DNA of 64,000 nt from Pseudoduganella dura. GTDB taxonomy: Bacteria; Pseudomonadota; Gammaproteobacteria; Burkholderiales; Burkholderiaceae_D. The stretch lies in assembly GCF_009727155.1 (NCBI RefSeq), contig NZ_WNWM01000002.1, positions 2,852,001-2,916,000 on the forward strand. The letters are read 5' to 3'. Position 1 is the stretch's first letter; each line of letters opens with the position of its first letter. The notes beneath the pieces are model-generated. The model saw only the letters and a program-made list of their open reading frames with translations. It had not been told where the DNA came from and did not search any database. Of this stretch, positions 26,395-34,333 are shown in pieces. The translations under genes were made by a program, and so were the position numbers.

Positions 26395-26400
26395 TATCCT
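26395..26400 (+). promoter_or_regulatory. Candidate -10 element just before the protease gene
   Basis: TATCCT lies 6 bases before the ATG at 26407, with TTAATC 17 bases upstream as a weak -35. If used, the transcript would start at or near the ATG (leaderless), or translation would begin at ATG 26416 or 26428. Confidence 0.3.
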
Positions 26401-26406
26401 GACCTG

Positions 26407-27192
26407 ATGAGCTCGATGACCCGCCCGATGTACTCCCTGTTGCTGGCATGCTGCGCTGCCGTCATCGCGCTTGCATCGCCGGCCCGTGCCGCGCTGAAGG
26501 ACACGATCCCGGCCGTCAAGCCGTCCGTGGTCGGCGTCGGCACGCTGCTGCGTACCCGCAGCCCGGCCATTGTCTTCGTCGCCACCGGCTTCGCGGTCGG
26601 CGACGGCCTTTCCATCATCACCAATGCCCATGCACTGCCGGTACTGGACGTGGAACGGATGGAAACGCTCGGCATCGTCATCGGTACCGGCGAAAAACTC
26701 GACTTCCGCCCCGCCACCATTGCCGCCATCGACCGCGAGCACGACCTGGCCCACCTGCGGCTGACCGGCGCGCCGCTGCCAGCGTTGCGCCTGGACGGCG
26801 GCGGCACCGTTGCCGAAGGCCAGGCGCTGGCCTTCACCGGTTTTCCACTCGGCATGAGCCTTGGCCTGACGCCGGTCACGCACCGGGCGATGCTGTCGGC
26901 CATCACGCCGATTCTGTTGCCTTCGCTGACATCGCGCCGGCTCGATTCACGGACGATCAGCCAGTTGCAGCGCCGGCCGTTCCAGATCATGCAACTGGAC
27001 GGCACCGCCTACCCCGGCAACAGCGGCAGTCCTGTCTACGACCCCGACAGCGGCGTCGTGCACGGCGTGCTGAACATGACTTTCCTGAAAAACCAGAAAG
27101 AAAATGCCATCAGCCAGCCGAGCGGCATTTCGTATGCAATCCCCGTTCGGTATGTACAGGAATTGTTGCAGCAAAATGCTAACGGGAAGTAA
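26407..27192 (+). CDS. Secreted trypsin-like serine protease (S1C/DegP-like core)
   Basis: A 261-residue protease with a signal peptide (residues 1-28, cleaved after ARA). The catalytic triad is complete: H75 in TNAHAL, D113 in EHDLAHL and S206 in YPGNSGSPV. There is no PDZ domain, so it is shorter than DegP/HtrA proteins. It would act in the periplasm. It is divergent from the chain-length gene and lies upstream of the export lipoprotein gene on the same strand, so it may process or quality-check envelope proteins of this system (inference). In-frame ATGs at codons 4 and 8 are alternative starts. Confidence 0.9.
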   Translation: MSSMTRPMYSLLLACCAAVIALASPARAALKDTIPAVKPSVVGVGTLLRTRSPAIVFVATGFAVGDGLSIITNAHALPVLDVERMETLGIVIGTGEKLDFRPATIAAIDREHDLAHLRLTGAPLPALRLDGGGTVAEGQALAFTGFPLGMSLGLTPVTHRAMLSAITPILLPSLTSRRLDSRTISQLQRRPFQIMQLDGTAYPGNSGSPVYDPDSGVVHGVLNMTFLKNQKENAISQPSGISYAIPVRYVQELLQQNANGK

Positions 27193-27196
27193 AAAA

Positions 27197-27226
27197 TTGC
27201 CCGATCAACCCGGGCTCTCGTATAAA
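27197..27226 (+). promoter_or_regulatory. Candidate sigma-70 promoter of the export lipoprotein gene
   Basis: TTGCCC (27197-27202) and TATAAA (27221-27226) are separated by 18 bases, in the gap after the protease gene. Transcription would start near 27233, about 100 bases before the GTG start of the lipoprotein gene. Confidence 0.4.
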
Positions 27227-27331
27227 ATAAGCAACACAAAATTTACACAACGAAAGTTACGAGCGTGTAACAAGCTGCTGCCTGCGGATGGCACGATCCC
27301 ATCGCCCGTAATAACCAGACTGGAGAGTCCT

Positions 27332-27949
27332 GTGAAATACCAAATGCTGTTCAAATGGCTGGCGGCAGGCGCGATCATGCTGGGGGCCCTGGGCGGTTGC
27401 GCCAGTTCCGGCAACACGATGGTCGACGCGGGGCCGGCACCGGCGCCCGATTATCTGATCGGCCCGGGCGATAACGTCAGCATCATCGTCTGGCGCAATC
27501 CGGAAGTGTCGCAAAGCGTACCCGTGCGGCCGGACGGCAAGATCACCACTCCGCTGGTCGAGGACCTGGAAGCCAGCGGCAAGACGCCCACCGTGCTGGC
27601 GCGCGACATTGAAAAGGCGCTGGCCAAGTACATCCAGCAACCGGTCGTGACAGTGATCGTTACCGGCTTCACGGGCACTTACGGCGAACAGATTCGCGTG
27701 ATCGGCCAGGCCGCGCGGCCACAGGCATTGCCGTACCGGCGCGACATGTCGCTGATGGATGTGCTGATCGCCGTTGGCGGTGTCACCGAATTTGCAGCAG
27801 GCAACAAGGCCACAATCATTCGCAATGTAGACGGCAAACAACAGCAATACCGCGTGCGCTTGAACGACCTGATCAAGGAAGGCGATATCTCGGCCAATGT
27901 ATCGATGCGCCCTGGTGACATCCTGGTGATTCCCGAGAGCTTCTTCTAA
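27332..27949 (+). CDS. Polysaccharide export lipoprotein (Wza/OPX type), XrtA-associated
   Basis: A 205-residue outer-membrane polysaccharide export protein. It starts at GTG 27332, preceded by GGAG six bases away. The lipobox LGGC gives a lipidated Cys at residue 23. The mature protein has the poly_export domain (YLIGPGDNVSIIVWRNPE) and a SLBB-type second domain (IRVIGQAARPQALPYRRDM), ending RPGDILVIPESFF. It lacks the long C-terminal helix of Wza, as in the short XrtA-linked family (TIGR03027 type). It would form the periplasmic/outer-membrane channel with the beta-barrel at 22128-23663. Confidence 0.93.
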   Translation: MKYQMLFKWLAAGAIMLGALGGCASSGNTMVDAGPAPAPDYLIGPGDNVSIIVWRNPEVSQSVPVRPDGKITTPLVEDLEASGKTPTVLARDIEKALAKYIQQPVVTVIVTGFTGTYGEQIRVIGQAARPQALPYRRDMSLMDVLIAVGGVTEFAAGNKATIIRNVDGKQQQYRVRLNDLIKEGDISANVSMRPGDILVIPESFF

Positions 27950-27974
27950 GCTGGGTGTTCTAAGCCGGCTGAGC

Positions 27975-27991
27975 TGTCGAAAATCTTTACA
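27975..27991 (+). promoter_or_regulatory. 17-bp upstream activating element, copy 1
   Basis: TGTCGAAAATCTTTACA differs from the element at 34263-34279 at only two of 17 positions. It lies exactly 103 bases (start to GG) upstream of a sigma-54 promoter, as does copy 2. The TGT...ACA ends give it imperfect dyad symmetry. It is the likely binding site of an NtrC-type activator, most plausibly PrsR encoded at 57977-59347. Confidence 0.75.
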
Positions 27992-28033
27992 GCATCTGAG
28001 CCAGATCAACAATGACCTCCAGCTCTTTTGCTT

Positions 28034-28046
28034 TAAGTCATTGATT
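28034..28046 (-). promoter_or_regulatory. Consensus IHF site, copy 1
   Basis: TAAGTCATTGATT is the reverse complement of a full match to WATCAANNNNTTR. It sits between the upstream element and the sigma-54 promoter, where IHF bending would bring a bound activator to the polymerase. Confidence 0.6.
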
Positions 28047-28076
28047 TAGAAGGTGCAACAACCGCGATCGGTCGTC

Positions 28077-28092
28077 GGGAACGGTAATTGCT
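28077..28092 (+). promoter_or_regulatory. Sigma-54 (-24/-12) promoter of the HprK-related cassette
   Basis: GGGAACGGTAATTGCT fits TGGCACGNNNNTTGCW at all but two fixed positions and keeps the invariant GG (28078-28079) and GC (28090-28091) with 10 bases between. Transcription would start near 28103, 44 bases before the GTG of the first cassette gene. Confidence 0.75.
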
Positions 28093-28146
28093 TACTATTT
28101 TCGCAATACCCGCCCAACCGACCGACCACCTAGAAGGAAACCCGAC

Positions 28147-28722
28147 GTGGCCACCGAACAACAGCATGATGCCCCAGCCGCCGATGCTGCAAATGCCGCA
28201 GACCTGTCGCCCGTGGGTGCGGCACGGCGCCGCTTTACCCGCGCCGGCGTTGCCGCTTCCGGCGTATTGCTCACGCTGCACAGCCAGCCGGGCATGGCTG
28301 TTGAAGTGTGCACCACGCCATCCGGCTCCCTGTCGGGGGGCCTGCAGAGCTTCCGCGGACCGCCGCCCACGTGTGCCGGCCGCTCGCCCGGCTACTGGAA
28401 AAACCACAGCTGGCCGCGCGGTTGCAACAAGAACGAGCCCTTCACGCGGATCTTCAGCTGCAACAGCCTGAACGCGAAAACCTATGGAACCACGTCCCAG
28501 AGCGCGATCCTGGATCCGAAACAGTGGGACAAGAACGGCATCGGCCGGCACCTGATGGCGTGCTACCTGAACGTGCAGGCCGGCCTGTCGACATTCCAGA
28601 CGACGGCCATGCTGCAACGCATCTGGCTCGAATACCAGGCCAAGGGTTATTACGCGCCCACGGCGGGCGTGAAATGGGATGGCGGCAAGATCGTCGATTA
28701 CCTGCAAGGCACCATGTACTGA
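28147..28722 (+). CDS. Exported Cys-rich protein with SPGYWKNH motif, unknown function
   Basis: A 191-residue protein starting at GTG 28147 after AAGGAA. An RRRFTRAG twin-arginine-like motif (27-34) precedes a hydrophobic stretch (33-44) and a likely cleavage after GMA (residue 51). The mature part has five cysteines (55, 76, 93, 105, 139) and a SPGYWKNH motif at 80-87, seen in various secreted bacterial proteins. There is no PEP-CTERM tail. It ends DYLQGTMY, and its stop overlaps the next ATG (TGATG). Being first in a cassette with PqqD-like, kinase and nucleotidyltransferase genes, it may be their substrate; this is inference. Confidence 0.8.
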   Translation: MATEQQHDAPAADAANAADLSPVGAARRRFTRAGVAASGVLLTLHSQPGMAVEVCTTPSGSLSGGLQSFRGPPPTCAGRSPGYWKNHSWPRGCNKNEPFTRIFSCNSLNAKTYGTTSQSAILDPKQWDKNGIGRHLMACYLNVQAGLSTFQTTAMLQRIWLEYQAKGYYAPTAGVKWDGGKIVDYLQGTMY

Positions 28723-28955
28723 TGGCCTTGTCCTGGCGCCTCGTTCCCGGCCAGGCCCTGCTGCATCGCGGCTGGGACGGCGCCTTCGTGCTGTACAACG
28801 ATTTGTCCGGCGATACGCACCTGTTGTCCGAAGACGCGATGACGTTGCTGCTGGCATTGCGCGATGGCGATGTCATGCCGGAAGAGCTGGCCGCACCGGA
28901 GTTGACGGAACTGCTTGCCACGCTGCGCCAGCTCGACCTGGTCGAACCGTGCTGA
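28722..28955 (+). CDS. PqqD-like protein of the HPr-rel-A system
   Basis: A 77-residue protein with the winged-helix PqqD-like fold: FVLYNDLSGDTHLLSEDAMT in the middle, followed by two helices ending LRQLDLVEPC. PqqD domains (RRE) bind leader peptides and present them to modifying enzymes. This length and the neighbours match the PqqD-related family paired with HprK-related kinase A (TIGR04353 type). Its ATG shares a base with the upstream stop codon, and its own stop shares a base with the kinase start, so all three genes are translationally coupled. Confidence 0.82.
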   Translation: MALSWRLVPGQALLHRGWDGAFVLYNDLSGDTHLLSEDAMTLLLALRDGDVMPEELAAPELTELLATLRQLDLVEPC

Positions 28956-29908
28956 TGCCATCCGATTGCCACCCGCCCGCCCCTGCCGAGCCCGCCATGA
29001 TCACCGTTGCCAGCCTGACCCGTGCCCAGTTGGGCGAGCGCCTCGCCGGCCCCGGCATCCACTTGCGTACGGGCCGGTTCACCACGCTGCTGCGCTCGCC
29101 AATCGGCGGCGTTGCCGACGGCATCCACCTGTTGTATGGCGACTATCCGCTGCACGAAGGCTTTGCCGACTTCCATCTGGACCTGGTGCGTCCGGCCACG
29201 CTGCGGCGCTGGCTGCGCCCGCAGGTGTCGCTGTTGTACGACGGCCGCTCGATGTTCAAGCCGCTGCCGCTGGACCAGGCATTTCCCATGTTCGAGTGGG
29301 GATTGAACTGGTGCGTGTCGAGCCGGGCCAACCGCTACCTGATCGTGCACGCGGCCGTGGTTGAAAAAGGCGGCCGTGCCGCGATCCTGCCGGCCCCGCC
29401 GGGATCCGGCAAGAGCACGCTGTGCGCGGCGCTCGTCGGCCGCGGCGGCTGGCGCCTGCTGTCCGATGAACTGACATTGCTGCGGCTCGATGACGGCATG
29501 CTGCATCCGCTGCCCCGCCCGATCAGCCTGAAGAACGCTTCGATCGGCGTCATCCGCGACTACGTGCCGGGCAGCGTGATGAGCCGCGCCGTCACCGATA
29601 CGGTCAAGGGCACGGTGGCGCACGTGCGCGCGCCGGCCGACAGCGTGGCGCGGGCAGTGGAAACCGCGCTGCCGGCCTGGGTCGTGTTTCCCCGCTTCGA
29701 AGCCGGTGCCGCCATCACGGCCGAGCCGATGCCGCGCGCCGAAACCTTCATGCAGCTGGCACAGAACTGCTTCAACTACAGCCTGCTCGGTGCCGAGGGC
29801 TTCACCGCGCTGGTCGGCCTCGTCGAGCGCAGCCAGGGCTATCGCTTCCGCTACGGCGTGCTGGACGAAGCGCTGGCGTTTTTCGACAGCCTGCCCGCCG
29901 TGTCATGA
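28955..29908 (+). CDS. HprK-related kinase A
   Basis: A 317-residue homologue of HPr kinase/phosphorylase. The P-loop is APPGSGKST (147-155), followed by the catalytic-type segment LLSDELTLL at 168-176, and H132 stands before the P-loop as in HprK. The 130-residue N-terminal domain is specific to the HprK_rel_A family (TIGR04352 type). HPr kinases phosphorylate a Ser on a protein partner; a similar kinase phosphorylates lasso peptides in Paenibacillus. No HPr gene is near, so the target is open. An internal ATG at 28997 is an alternative start without the Pro-rich lead. Confidence 0.88.
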   Translation: MPSDCHPPAPAEPAMITVASLTRAQLGERLAGPGIHLRTGRFTTLLRSPIGGVADGIHLLYGDYPLHEGFADFHLDLVRPATLRRWLRPQVSLLYDGRSMFKPLPLDQAFPMFEWGLNWCVSSRANRYLIVHAAVVEKGGRAAILPAPPGSGKSTLCAALVGRGGWRLLSDELTLLRLDDGMLHPLPRPISLKNASIGVIRDYVPGSVMSRAVTDTVKGTVAHVRAPADSVARAVETALPAWVVFPRFEAGAAITAEPMPRAETFMQLAQNCFNYSLLGAEGFTALVGLVERSQGYRFRYGVLDEALAFFDSLPAVS

Positions 29909-30999
29909 AGCACGATCGCCTCGCACCGCTGCTGGCCGGCGCATTGCGCGTGCCGGAAGAGCTGCCGGCGCTCGACGAGGCCGGCTGGGACCTGCTGCTG
30001 CGCCAGGCCGGCGCCGCCAACCTGCTGGCCACGCTGGCGTGCCTGCTGGAAGAGCGCGGCTTGCTGGACCGGATCGCGGGTCCGGCCCGCGAACAGCTCG
30101 ACTGGGCCCGGGTGCTGGCGCGCCGTCATCGCCAGGGCGTGCTGTGGGAAGTGCGGCTGATCCGGCAGGCGCTCGCCGAGCCGGGCCTGCCGCTGATCCT
30201 GCTGAAGGGCGCGGCCTATACGGTGACCGGGCTGCCTTCGGCGCATGGCCGGCTGTACTCGGATATCGACGTGCTGGTGCCGGAAGAACGCCTGGGCGAG
30301 ACGGAGGCGGCGCTGATGCTGGCCGGCTGGGCCGGCACCCACCACGATGCCTATGACCAGCGCTATTACCGCGAATGGATGCACGAGCTGCCGCCGATGC
30401 GCCACCTGCGACGCCTGTCGATGATCGATGTGCACCATGCGATCCTGCCCAAGACGGCCGCCATGCGGCCCGATCCGGCGCTGCTGCGCGCCGCGGCCGT
30501 GCCCGTGCCGGGCATGCCGGGACTCCACGTGCTGGCGCCGGTCGACATGGTGCTGCACAGTGCCGTTCACCTGTTCAGCGACGGCGAGTTCAACAATGCC
30601 TTGCGCGACCTGTTCGACATCCACCGGCTGCTGTGCCATTTCGGCAACGACCGCCGCTTCTGGGTTGAACTGTTGCCCCGCGCGCGCCGGCTCGAGCTCG
30701 AACGGCCGCTGTTCTATGCGCTGCGTTACGGCGCGATGTTCCTGGGCACGCCGGTACCGGAGGCGGTGCGCGCTGAAGTGGCCGGTCCTTCACCCGGGCT
30801 GCTGGTCCTGATGGACGGGCTGTTCCGCCGCGCCTTGCTGCCGGACCATGCGAGCTGCGGCGACCGCTTCAGCCCGCTCGCCAGGTTCCTGCTTTACCTG
30901 CGTGGCAACTGGCTGCGCATGCCGCCGCTGCTGCTTGCGCGGCACCTGTTTCACAAGGCCTTCCTGTCGCCGCGCAAATCCGGGCCAGAAGCCGCGTGA
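29905..30999 (+). CDS. Nucleotidyltransferase-family protein of the HPr-rel-A cassette
   Basis: A 364-residue protein of the NTP_transf_5 type (PF14907). The nucleotidyltransferase core shows LILLKGAAYTVTGLP (K101, G102) followed by LYSDIDVLV, with the metal-binding pair D120 and D122. The start overlaps the kinase gene (ATGA at 29905-29908). In lasso-peptide clusters an equivalent enzyme works after an HprK-like kinase, extending the phosphate. A similar phospho-modification role is plausible here. No membrane segments. Confidence 0.85.
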   Translation: MKHDRLAPLLAGALRVPEELPALDEAGWDLLLRQAGAANLLATLACLLEERGLLDRIAGPAREQLDWARVLARRHRQGVLWEVRLIRQALAEPGLPLILLKGAAYTVTGLPSAHGRLYSDIDVLVPEERLGETEAALMLAGWAGTHHDAYDQRYYREWMHELPPMRHLRRLSMIDVHHAILPKTAAMRPDPALLRAAAVPVPGMPGLHVLAPVDMVLHSAVHLFSDGEFNNALRDLFDIHRLLCHFGNDRRFWVELLPRARRLELERPLFYALRYGAMFLGTPVPEAVRAEVAGPSPGLLVLMDGLFRRALLPDHASCGDRFSPLARFLLYLRGNWLRMPPLLLARHLFHKAFLSPRKSGPEAA

Positions 31000-31050
31000 C
31001 CCGGCGGCCACGGCCGCTAGAATGAAACCCTGCCCCTGTGGAGGACCGTG

Positions 31051-31776
31051 ATGGCCGACGATCTGTTGAGCAAGATTCACCAGTTGTGCCGCGACATTCC
31101 GCCCGCCCACGACGACCTCGCCGCCCATGCCACGCTGGCTGCCACGCTGGTGGGCGCGGAGATCTGCTCGGTCATGCTGGTCAATGGCGATGGCGAGCAT
31201 GCCCGCATGAGCATTGCCGCCAGCCACGGCCCACTGGCCCAGGATGCCGCCGCCACGCTCGTGGCGCGCGGCGAAGGCCTGGCCGGGCAGGTGCTGGCCA
31301 GCGGCGAGGCCCTGCTGGTCGACGATATCCTGAGCTCGCCATATGCCGCGCTGGCCCGCCGGCCCGGCGATCCCGGCCGCAGCCTGATGCTGGCGCCGAT
31401 CAGGATCGAAGGCCGTGTGGTCGGCACGCTGACCGCCAGTTGCGGCAGCAGCAAAGGCTGCTTCTGCGAGCAGGACCTGGCATTGCTGGAAACCATGGCG
31501 CTGCTCGCCGGCAAGGCAGTACAGCTGCGACAACTGCGCGGCATCCTGGCCTCCCGCTTCACCCAGCTGGCCCTGTCCCGCGAGCTGGAGGGCAGCGCGG
31601 CCACCACCGCCTACCAGAAGCCCGACCAGGTGGCACGCCTGCTGGCCCGCTCGTTCTATCGCGAGATGGCGCGGGCCGGCTTCGACTCCAGCCAGATCGT
31701 GCAGGCGGCTTCCGAGATCATCACTCAGCTCAACAGCAGCCTGGCCCGGCACAACGCGCGCGAAGGCCGCAGGTAA
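31051..31776 (+). CDS. GAF-domain protein
   Basis: A 241-residue soluble protein. Residues about 10-170 form a GAF domain (segments AEICSVMLVNGDGEHARM, ARGEGLAGQVLASGEALLV and LMLAPIRIEGRVVGTLTA), the small-molecule or redox sensor fold also found in PrsK. The C-terminal 70 residues are helical and contain no recognisable output domain. GGAGG lies six bases before the ATG. It may sense a signal for the neighbouring envelope genes; this is only positional. It is followed four bases later by the lytic transglycosylase. Confidence 0.8.
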   Translation: MADDLLSKIHQLCRDIPPAHDDLAAHATLAATLVGAEICSVMLVNGDGEHARMSIAASHGPLAQDAAATLVARGEGLAGQVLASGEALLVDDILSSPYAALARRPGDPGRSLMLAPIRIEGRVVGTLTASCGSSKGCFCEQDLALLETMALLAGKAVQLRQLRGILASRFTQLALSRELEGSAATTAYQKPDQVARLLARSFYREMARAGFDSSQIVQAASEIITQLNSSLARHNAREGRR

Positions 31777-31780
31777 TGCC

Positions 31781-32671
31781 ATGGCCCCCCTGTCCACCGG
31801 TCGTTCGCCTGTCCCTCACTGGCCCATACTCCTGCTCGCGCTGTCGCTCATGGCCGGCACGGCCGCCGCCGGCAACGATACTGCCGCACTGATCGCCGAG
31901 GCGGCGCGGTACGAACACGGCGAAGGCATGCCGCGCGATCCGGCCCAGGCCGCCGCGCTGTACTGCCAGGCGGCACGGCTGGGCGCGGCCGATGCGCAAT
32001 ACGCGCTGGGCTGGATGGCCGCCAACGGCCGTGGCATGCCGCGCGACGACGCCGTTGCATGGCGGCTGTTCTCGGCCGCGGCCGACCAGGGCCATGCGCA
32101 GGCTGCCAGGCTGGCGCAGGCGCTGCCACCCCGGCAGGATGTGCCGCTGCCCGCCTGCATGGCCCCCGACCTGCCGCTGCAGGTGGACCTCGACCCCGAT
32201 CCCTGGGCCGGCCCTGCGCGGGCGGCCGATTACCCGCCTGCCAGCGCGCCGGTGCGCCGCATCGTCGAGCGGCTGGCGCCCGTGTACGAAGTCGATCCCG
32301 AACTGGCGATGGCGGTCATCGCGGTGGAATCGGGTTTCCGGGCCAATGCCGTGTCGCCGAAAAACGCCCAGGGCCTGATGCAGCTGATTCCCGCAACGGC
32401 GCAACGCTTCCGCGTGGCCGATCCGTTCGACCCGGAGTCGAACGTGCGCGGCGGCCTGGCCTACCTGCGCCAGCTGCTGGCGCTGTTCGATGGCGACGTG
32501 CGGCTGGTGGCCGCTGCCTACAATGCCGGCGAAGGCGCCGTGCTGCGCCATCGCGGCGTGCCGCCCTACCGCGAAACGCGCGATTACGTCACGCGCATCG
32601 CACGCTTGTACAGCCTGCCTGTCCACCGCTACTATCGGAGTTCGTCCAATGACCCCCTCTCGAAGCGATGA
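31781..32671 (+). CDS. Lytic transglycosylase with Sel1-like repeats
   Basis: A 296-residue exported protein. A signal peptide covers residues 1-30. Two Sel1-type repeats lie at about 37-108 (GEGMPRDPAQAAALYCQAA and GRGMPRDDAVAWRLFSAAA). The C-terminal SLT domain (about 155-285) has the catalytic Glu E183 in VIAVESGF, plus NAQGLMQLIPATA and AAYNAGEGAV. It cleaves peptidoglycan to 1,6-anhydro products, which may open the wall for the export machine. Its stop overlaps the oxidase start (ATGA at 32668-32671). Confidence 0.92.
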   Translation: MAPLSTGRSPVPHWPILLLALSLMAGTAAAGNDTAALIAEAARYEHGEGMPRDPAQAAALYCQAARLGAADAQYALGWMAANGRGMPRDDAVAWRLFSAAADQGHAQAARLAQALPPRQDVPLPACMAPDLPLQVDLDPDPWAGPARAADYPPASAPVRRIVERLAPVYEVDPELAMAVIAVESGFRANAVSPKNAQGLMQLIPATAQRFRVADPFDPESNVRGGLAYLRQLLALFDGDVRLVAAAYNAGEGAVLRHRGVPPYRETRDYVTRIARLYSLPVHRYYRSSSNDPLSKR

Positions 32672-34260
32672 ACGATTCTTCCCCGTCGGCACTGGCCGAA
32701 TGGCGCGCCGTGCCGGGCGTGACGCAGGTGCTCGACCAGGCCGAAGCGGCAATTGTCTACGGTAATGATACCGGTGGCGCCAGCCGGCGGATTGCCGGAG
32801 CCCTGAAAATCGGGCACGGCAGCGCCCTTCCCGCGGTGCTGGCGATCGCCCGGCGCCATCGTTGCCACGTTTATCCGCTCAGCACCGGCAAGAACTGGGG
32901 TTACGGCAGCTCGCTGCCGGCAAGCGACGGTGCCGTCATCATCGATCTCTCCGGCATGCAGCGTTTCTGCGTCGACCCCGTGCTGGGCGTCGTCACGCTG
33001 GAACCGGGCGTCACGCAGGGCATGCTGGCACGCTTTCTCGACGAACACGACTACCCGTTCATGGTGCCGGTCACCGGTGCCGGCCCCGGCGTGAGCCTGC
33101 TGGGCAATGCGCTGGAGCGCGGCTACGGCATCACTCCGCATTCGGATCATTTCGGCGCGGTCACCGACCTGGAAGCCGTGCTGGCCGACGGCTCGATCTA
33201 TCGCACGGCATTGTCGGAGGCGGGCGGCCATGAACTGGCCCAGCTGTTCAAGTGGGGCATCACGTCCTATACCGCCGGCCTGTTCACGCAGAGCGGCGCG
33301 GGCATCGTCACGCGGATGTCGATCGTGCTGGCGCGCCGCCCGGAAACCGTCAAGGTGTGCCTGTTCAACCTGCGCGATGACGCGCTGCTCGAACCCGCCG
33401 TGGAAAAAATCCGGGAAATCCTTGCCACGCTGCCCGGCACCGTCGGCGGCATCAATCTGATGAACCGTCACCGCGTGCTGGCGATGACGGCGCCGTACCC
33501 GGCTGCCGAAGTGGTCGACGGCACGATTCCCGATGCCGTCGTCGAGCGCCTCGGCCGCCAGTACCAGATCGCCCCCTGGACAGGTTTTGGCACGCTGTAC
33601 GGCACACGCGGCATGGTGGCGGCGGCGCAGAAGGAGATCAAGGCCGCGCTGCGCGGGATCGCCAGCCGCCTGCTGTTCCTGAGCCCCTCCAATGCGCAAT
33701 TGCTGGCACGGGCATCGACGATGGTGCCGGGGGCGTTGGGCAAGGGCATTGCCTCGACCAGCAACACGCTGGCCCATGCGCTGGAACTGGTCGGTGGCCG
33801 GCCCAACGAAACAGCGTTGCCGCTCGCCTATTGGCGCAACCCCGGCCCGCAGCCGAAGCAGGATCGCAATCCTGCCCGCGACGGCTGCGGCCTGCGCTGG
33901 TATGCCCCGCTCGTGCCGATGCGGGGCGCAGATGCGCGCGCCTATGTCGACATGGTGACCCGCACTACCCGGGCCCATGGCCTGGAACCGCTGCTGACAT
34001 TCACGTCGATCAGCGACCGCCTGTTCGACAGCACGGTGCCGCTGCTGTTCGACCATAACATTCCCGGTGCCGCCGGCCGCACCCGTGAATGCTACGACGC
34101 ACTGGTGCAGCAGGGCCGTGCGCTGGGCGTCTTTCCTTATCGCGTCGGCGTCGATGCGATGGAAGCGCTGGCGCAGCGGATGCCGGGCGCTGCGGCATTC
34201 AATGCCCGCCTCCGTACCGCGCTGGATCCGGATGACATCATCGCCCGGGGCCGTTATTGA
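32668..34260 (+). CDS. FAD-dependent oxidase of the vanillyl-alcohol oxidase / 4-cresol dehydrogenase family
   Basis: A 530-residue flavoprotein. The FAD-binding PP loop reads LSTGKNWGYGSS (71-82), the G-[RK]-N-x-GYG pattern of VAO, eugenol oxidase and p-cresol methylhydroxylase. A second signature, RGYGITPHSDHFG (151-163), is also typical. Family members oxidise para-substituted phenols through a quinone methide. No signal peptide, so cytoplasmic. It is translationally coupled to the transglycosylase gene. Finding it here, near an N-acyl amino acid synthase, suggests a phenolic product such as an N-acyl tyrosine as substrate (inference). Confidence 0.87.
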   Translation: MNDSSPSALAEWRAVPGVTQVLDQAEAAIVYGNDTGGASRRIAGALKIGHGSALPAVLAIARRHRCHVYPLSTGKNWGYGSSLPASDGAVIIDLSGMQRFCVDPVLGVVTLEPGVTQGMLARFLDEHDYPFMVPVTGAGPGVSLLGNALERGYGITPHSDHFGAVTDLEAVLADGSIYRTALSEAGGHELAQLFKWGITSYTAGLFTQSGAGIVTRMSIVLARRPETVKVCLFNLRDDALLEPAVEKIREILATLPGTVGGINLMNRHRVLAMTAPYPAAEVVDGTIPDAVVERLGRQYQIAPWTGFGTLYGTRGMVAAAQKEIKAALRGIASRLLFLSPSNAQLLARASTMVPGALGKGIASTSNTLAHALELVGGRPNETALPLAYWRNPGPQPKQDRNPARDGCGLRWYAPLVPMRGADARAYVDMVTRTTRAHGLEPLLTFTSISDRLFDSTVPLLFDHNIPGAAGRTRECYDALVQQGRALGVFPYRVGVDAMEALAQRMPGAAAFNARLRTALDPDDIIARGRY

Positions 34261-34262
34261 TG

Positions 34263-34279
34263 TGTCGGAAAACTTTACA
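34263..34279 (+). promoter_or_regulatory. 17-bp upstream activating element, copy 2
   Basis: TGTCGGAAAACTTTACA, two mismatches from copy 1 at 27975-27991 and at the same 103-base distance from its sigma-54 promoter. It begins three bases after the oxidase stop codon. Probable PrsR binding site. Confidence 0.75.
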
Positions 34280-34333
34280 GTACGCCATATTTTTCGAGCC
34301 CAACAGGAACGGCGCCGGCCAAGGATTGAGTGA

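Noticed and set aside
26158..26406. Possible sigma-54 promoter for the main exopolysaccharide operon
   Set aside because: No GG-N10-GC arrangement and no 17-bp element occur on the minus strand of this gap; a sigma-70-like pair fits better.
27285..27304. TGGCACG as a sigma-54 -24 element before the export lipoprotein gene
   Set aside because: The -12 position lacks the required GC at the right distance.
28147..28722. Second PEP-CTERM substrate
   Set aside because: The protein shares the promoter type of the PEP-CTERM gene but ends DYLQGTMY, with no PEP motif, hydrophobic helix or basic tail.
28147..30999. A true lasso-peptide gene cluster
   Set aside because: PqqD-like, kinase and nucleotidyltransferase genes are present, but there is no transglutaminase-like leader protease and no cyclase next to them, and the first protein is too long and has an export signal.
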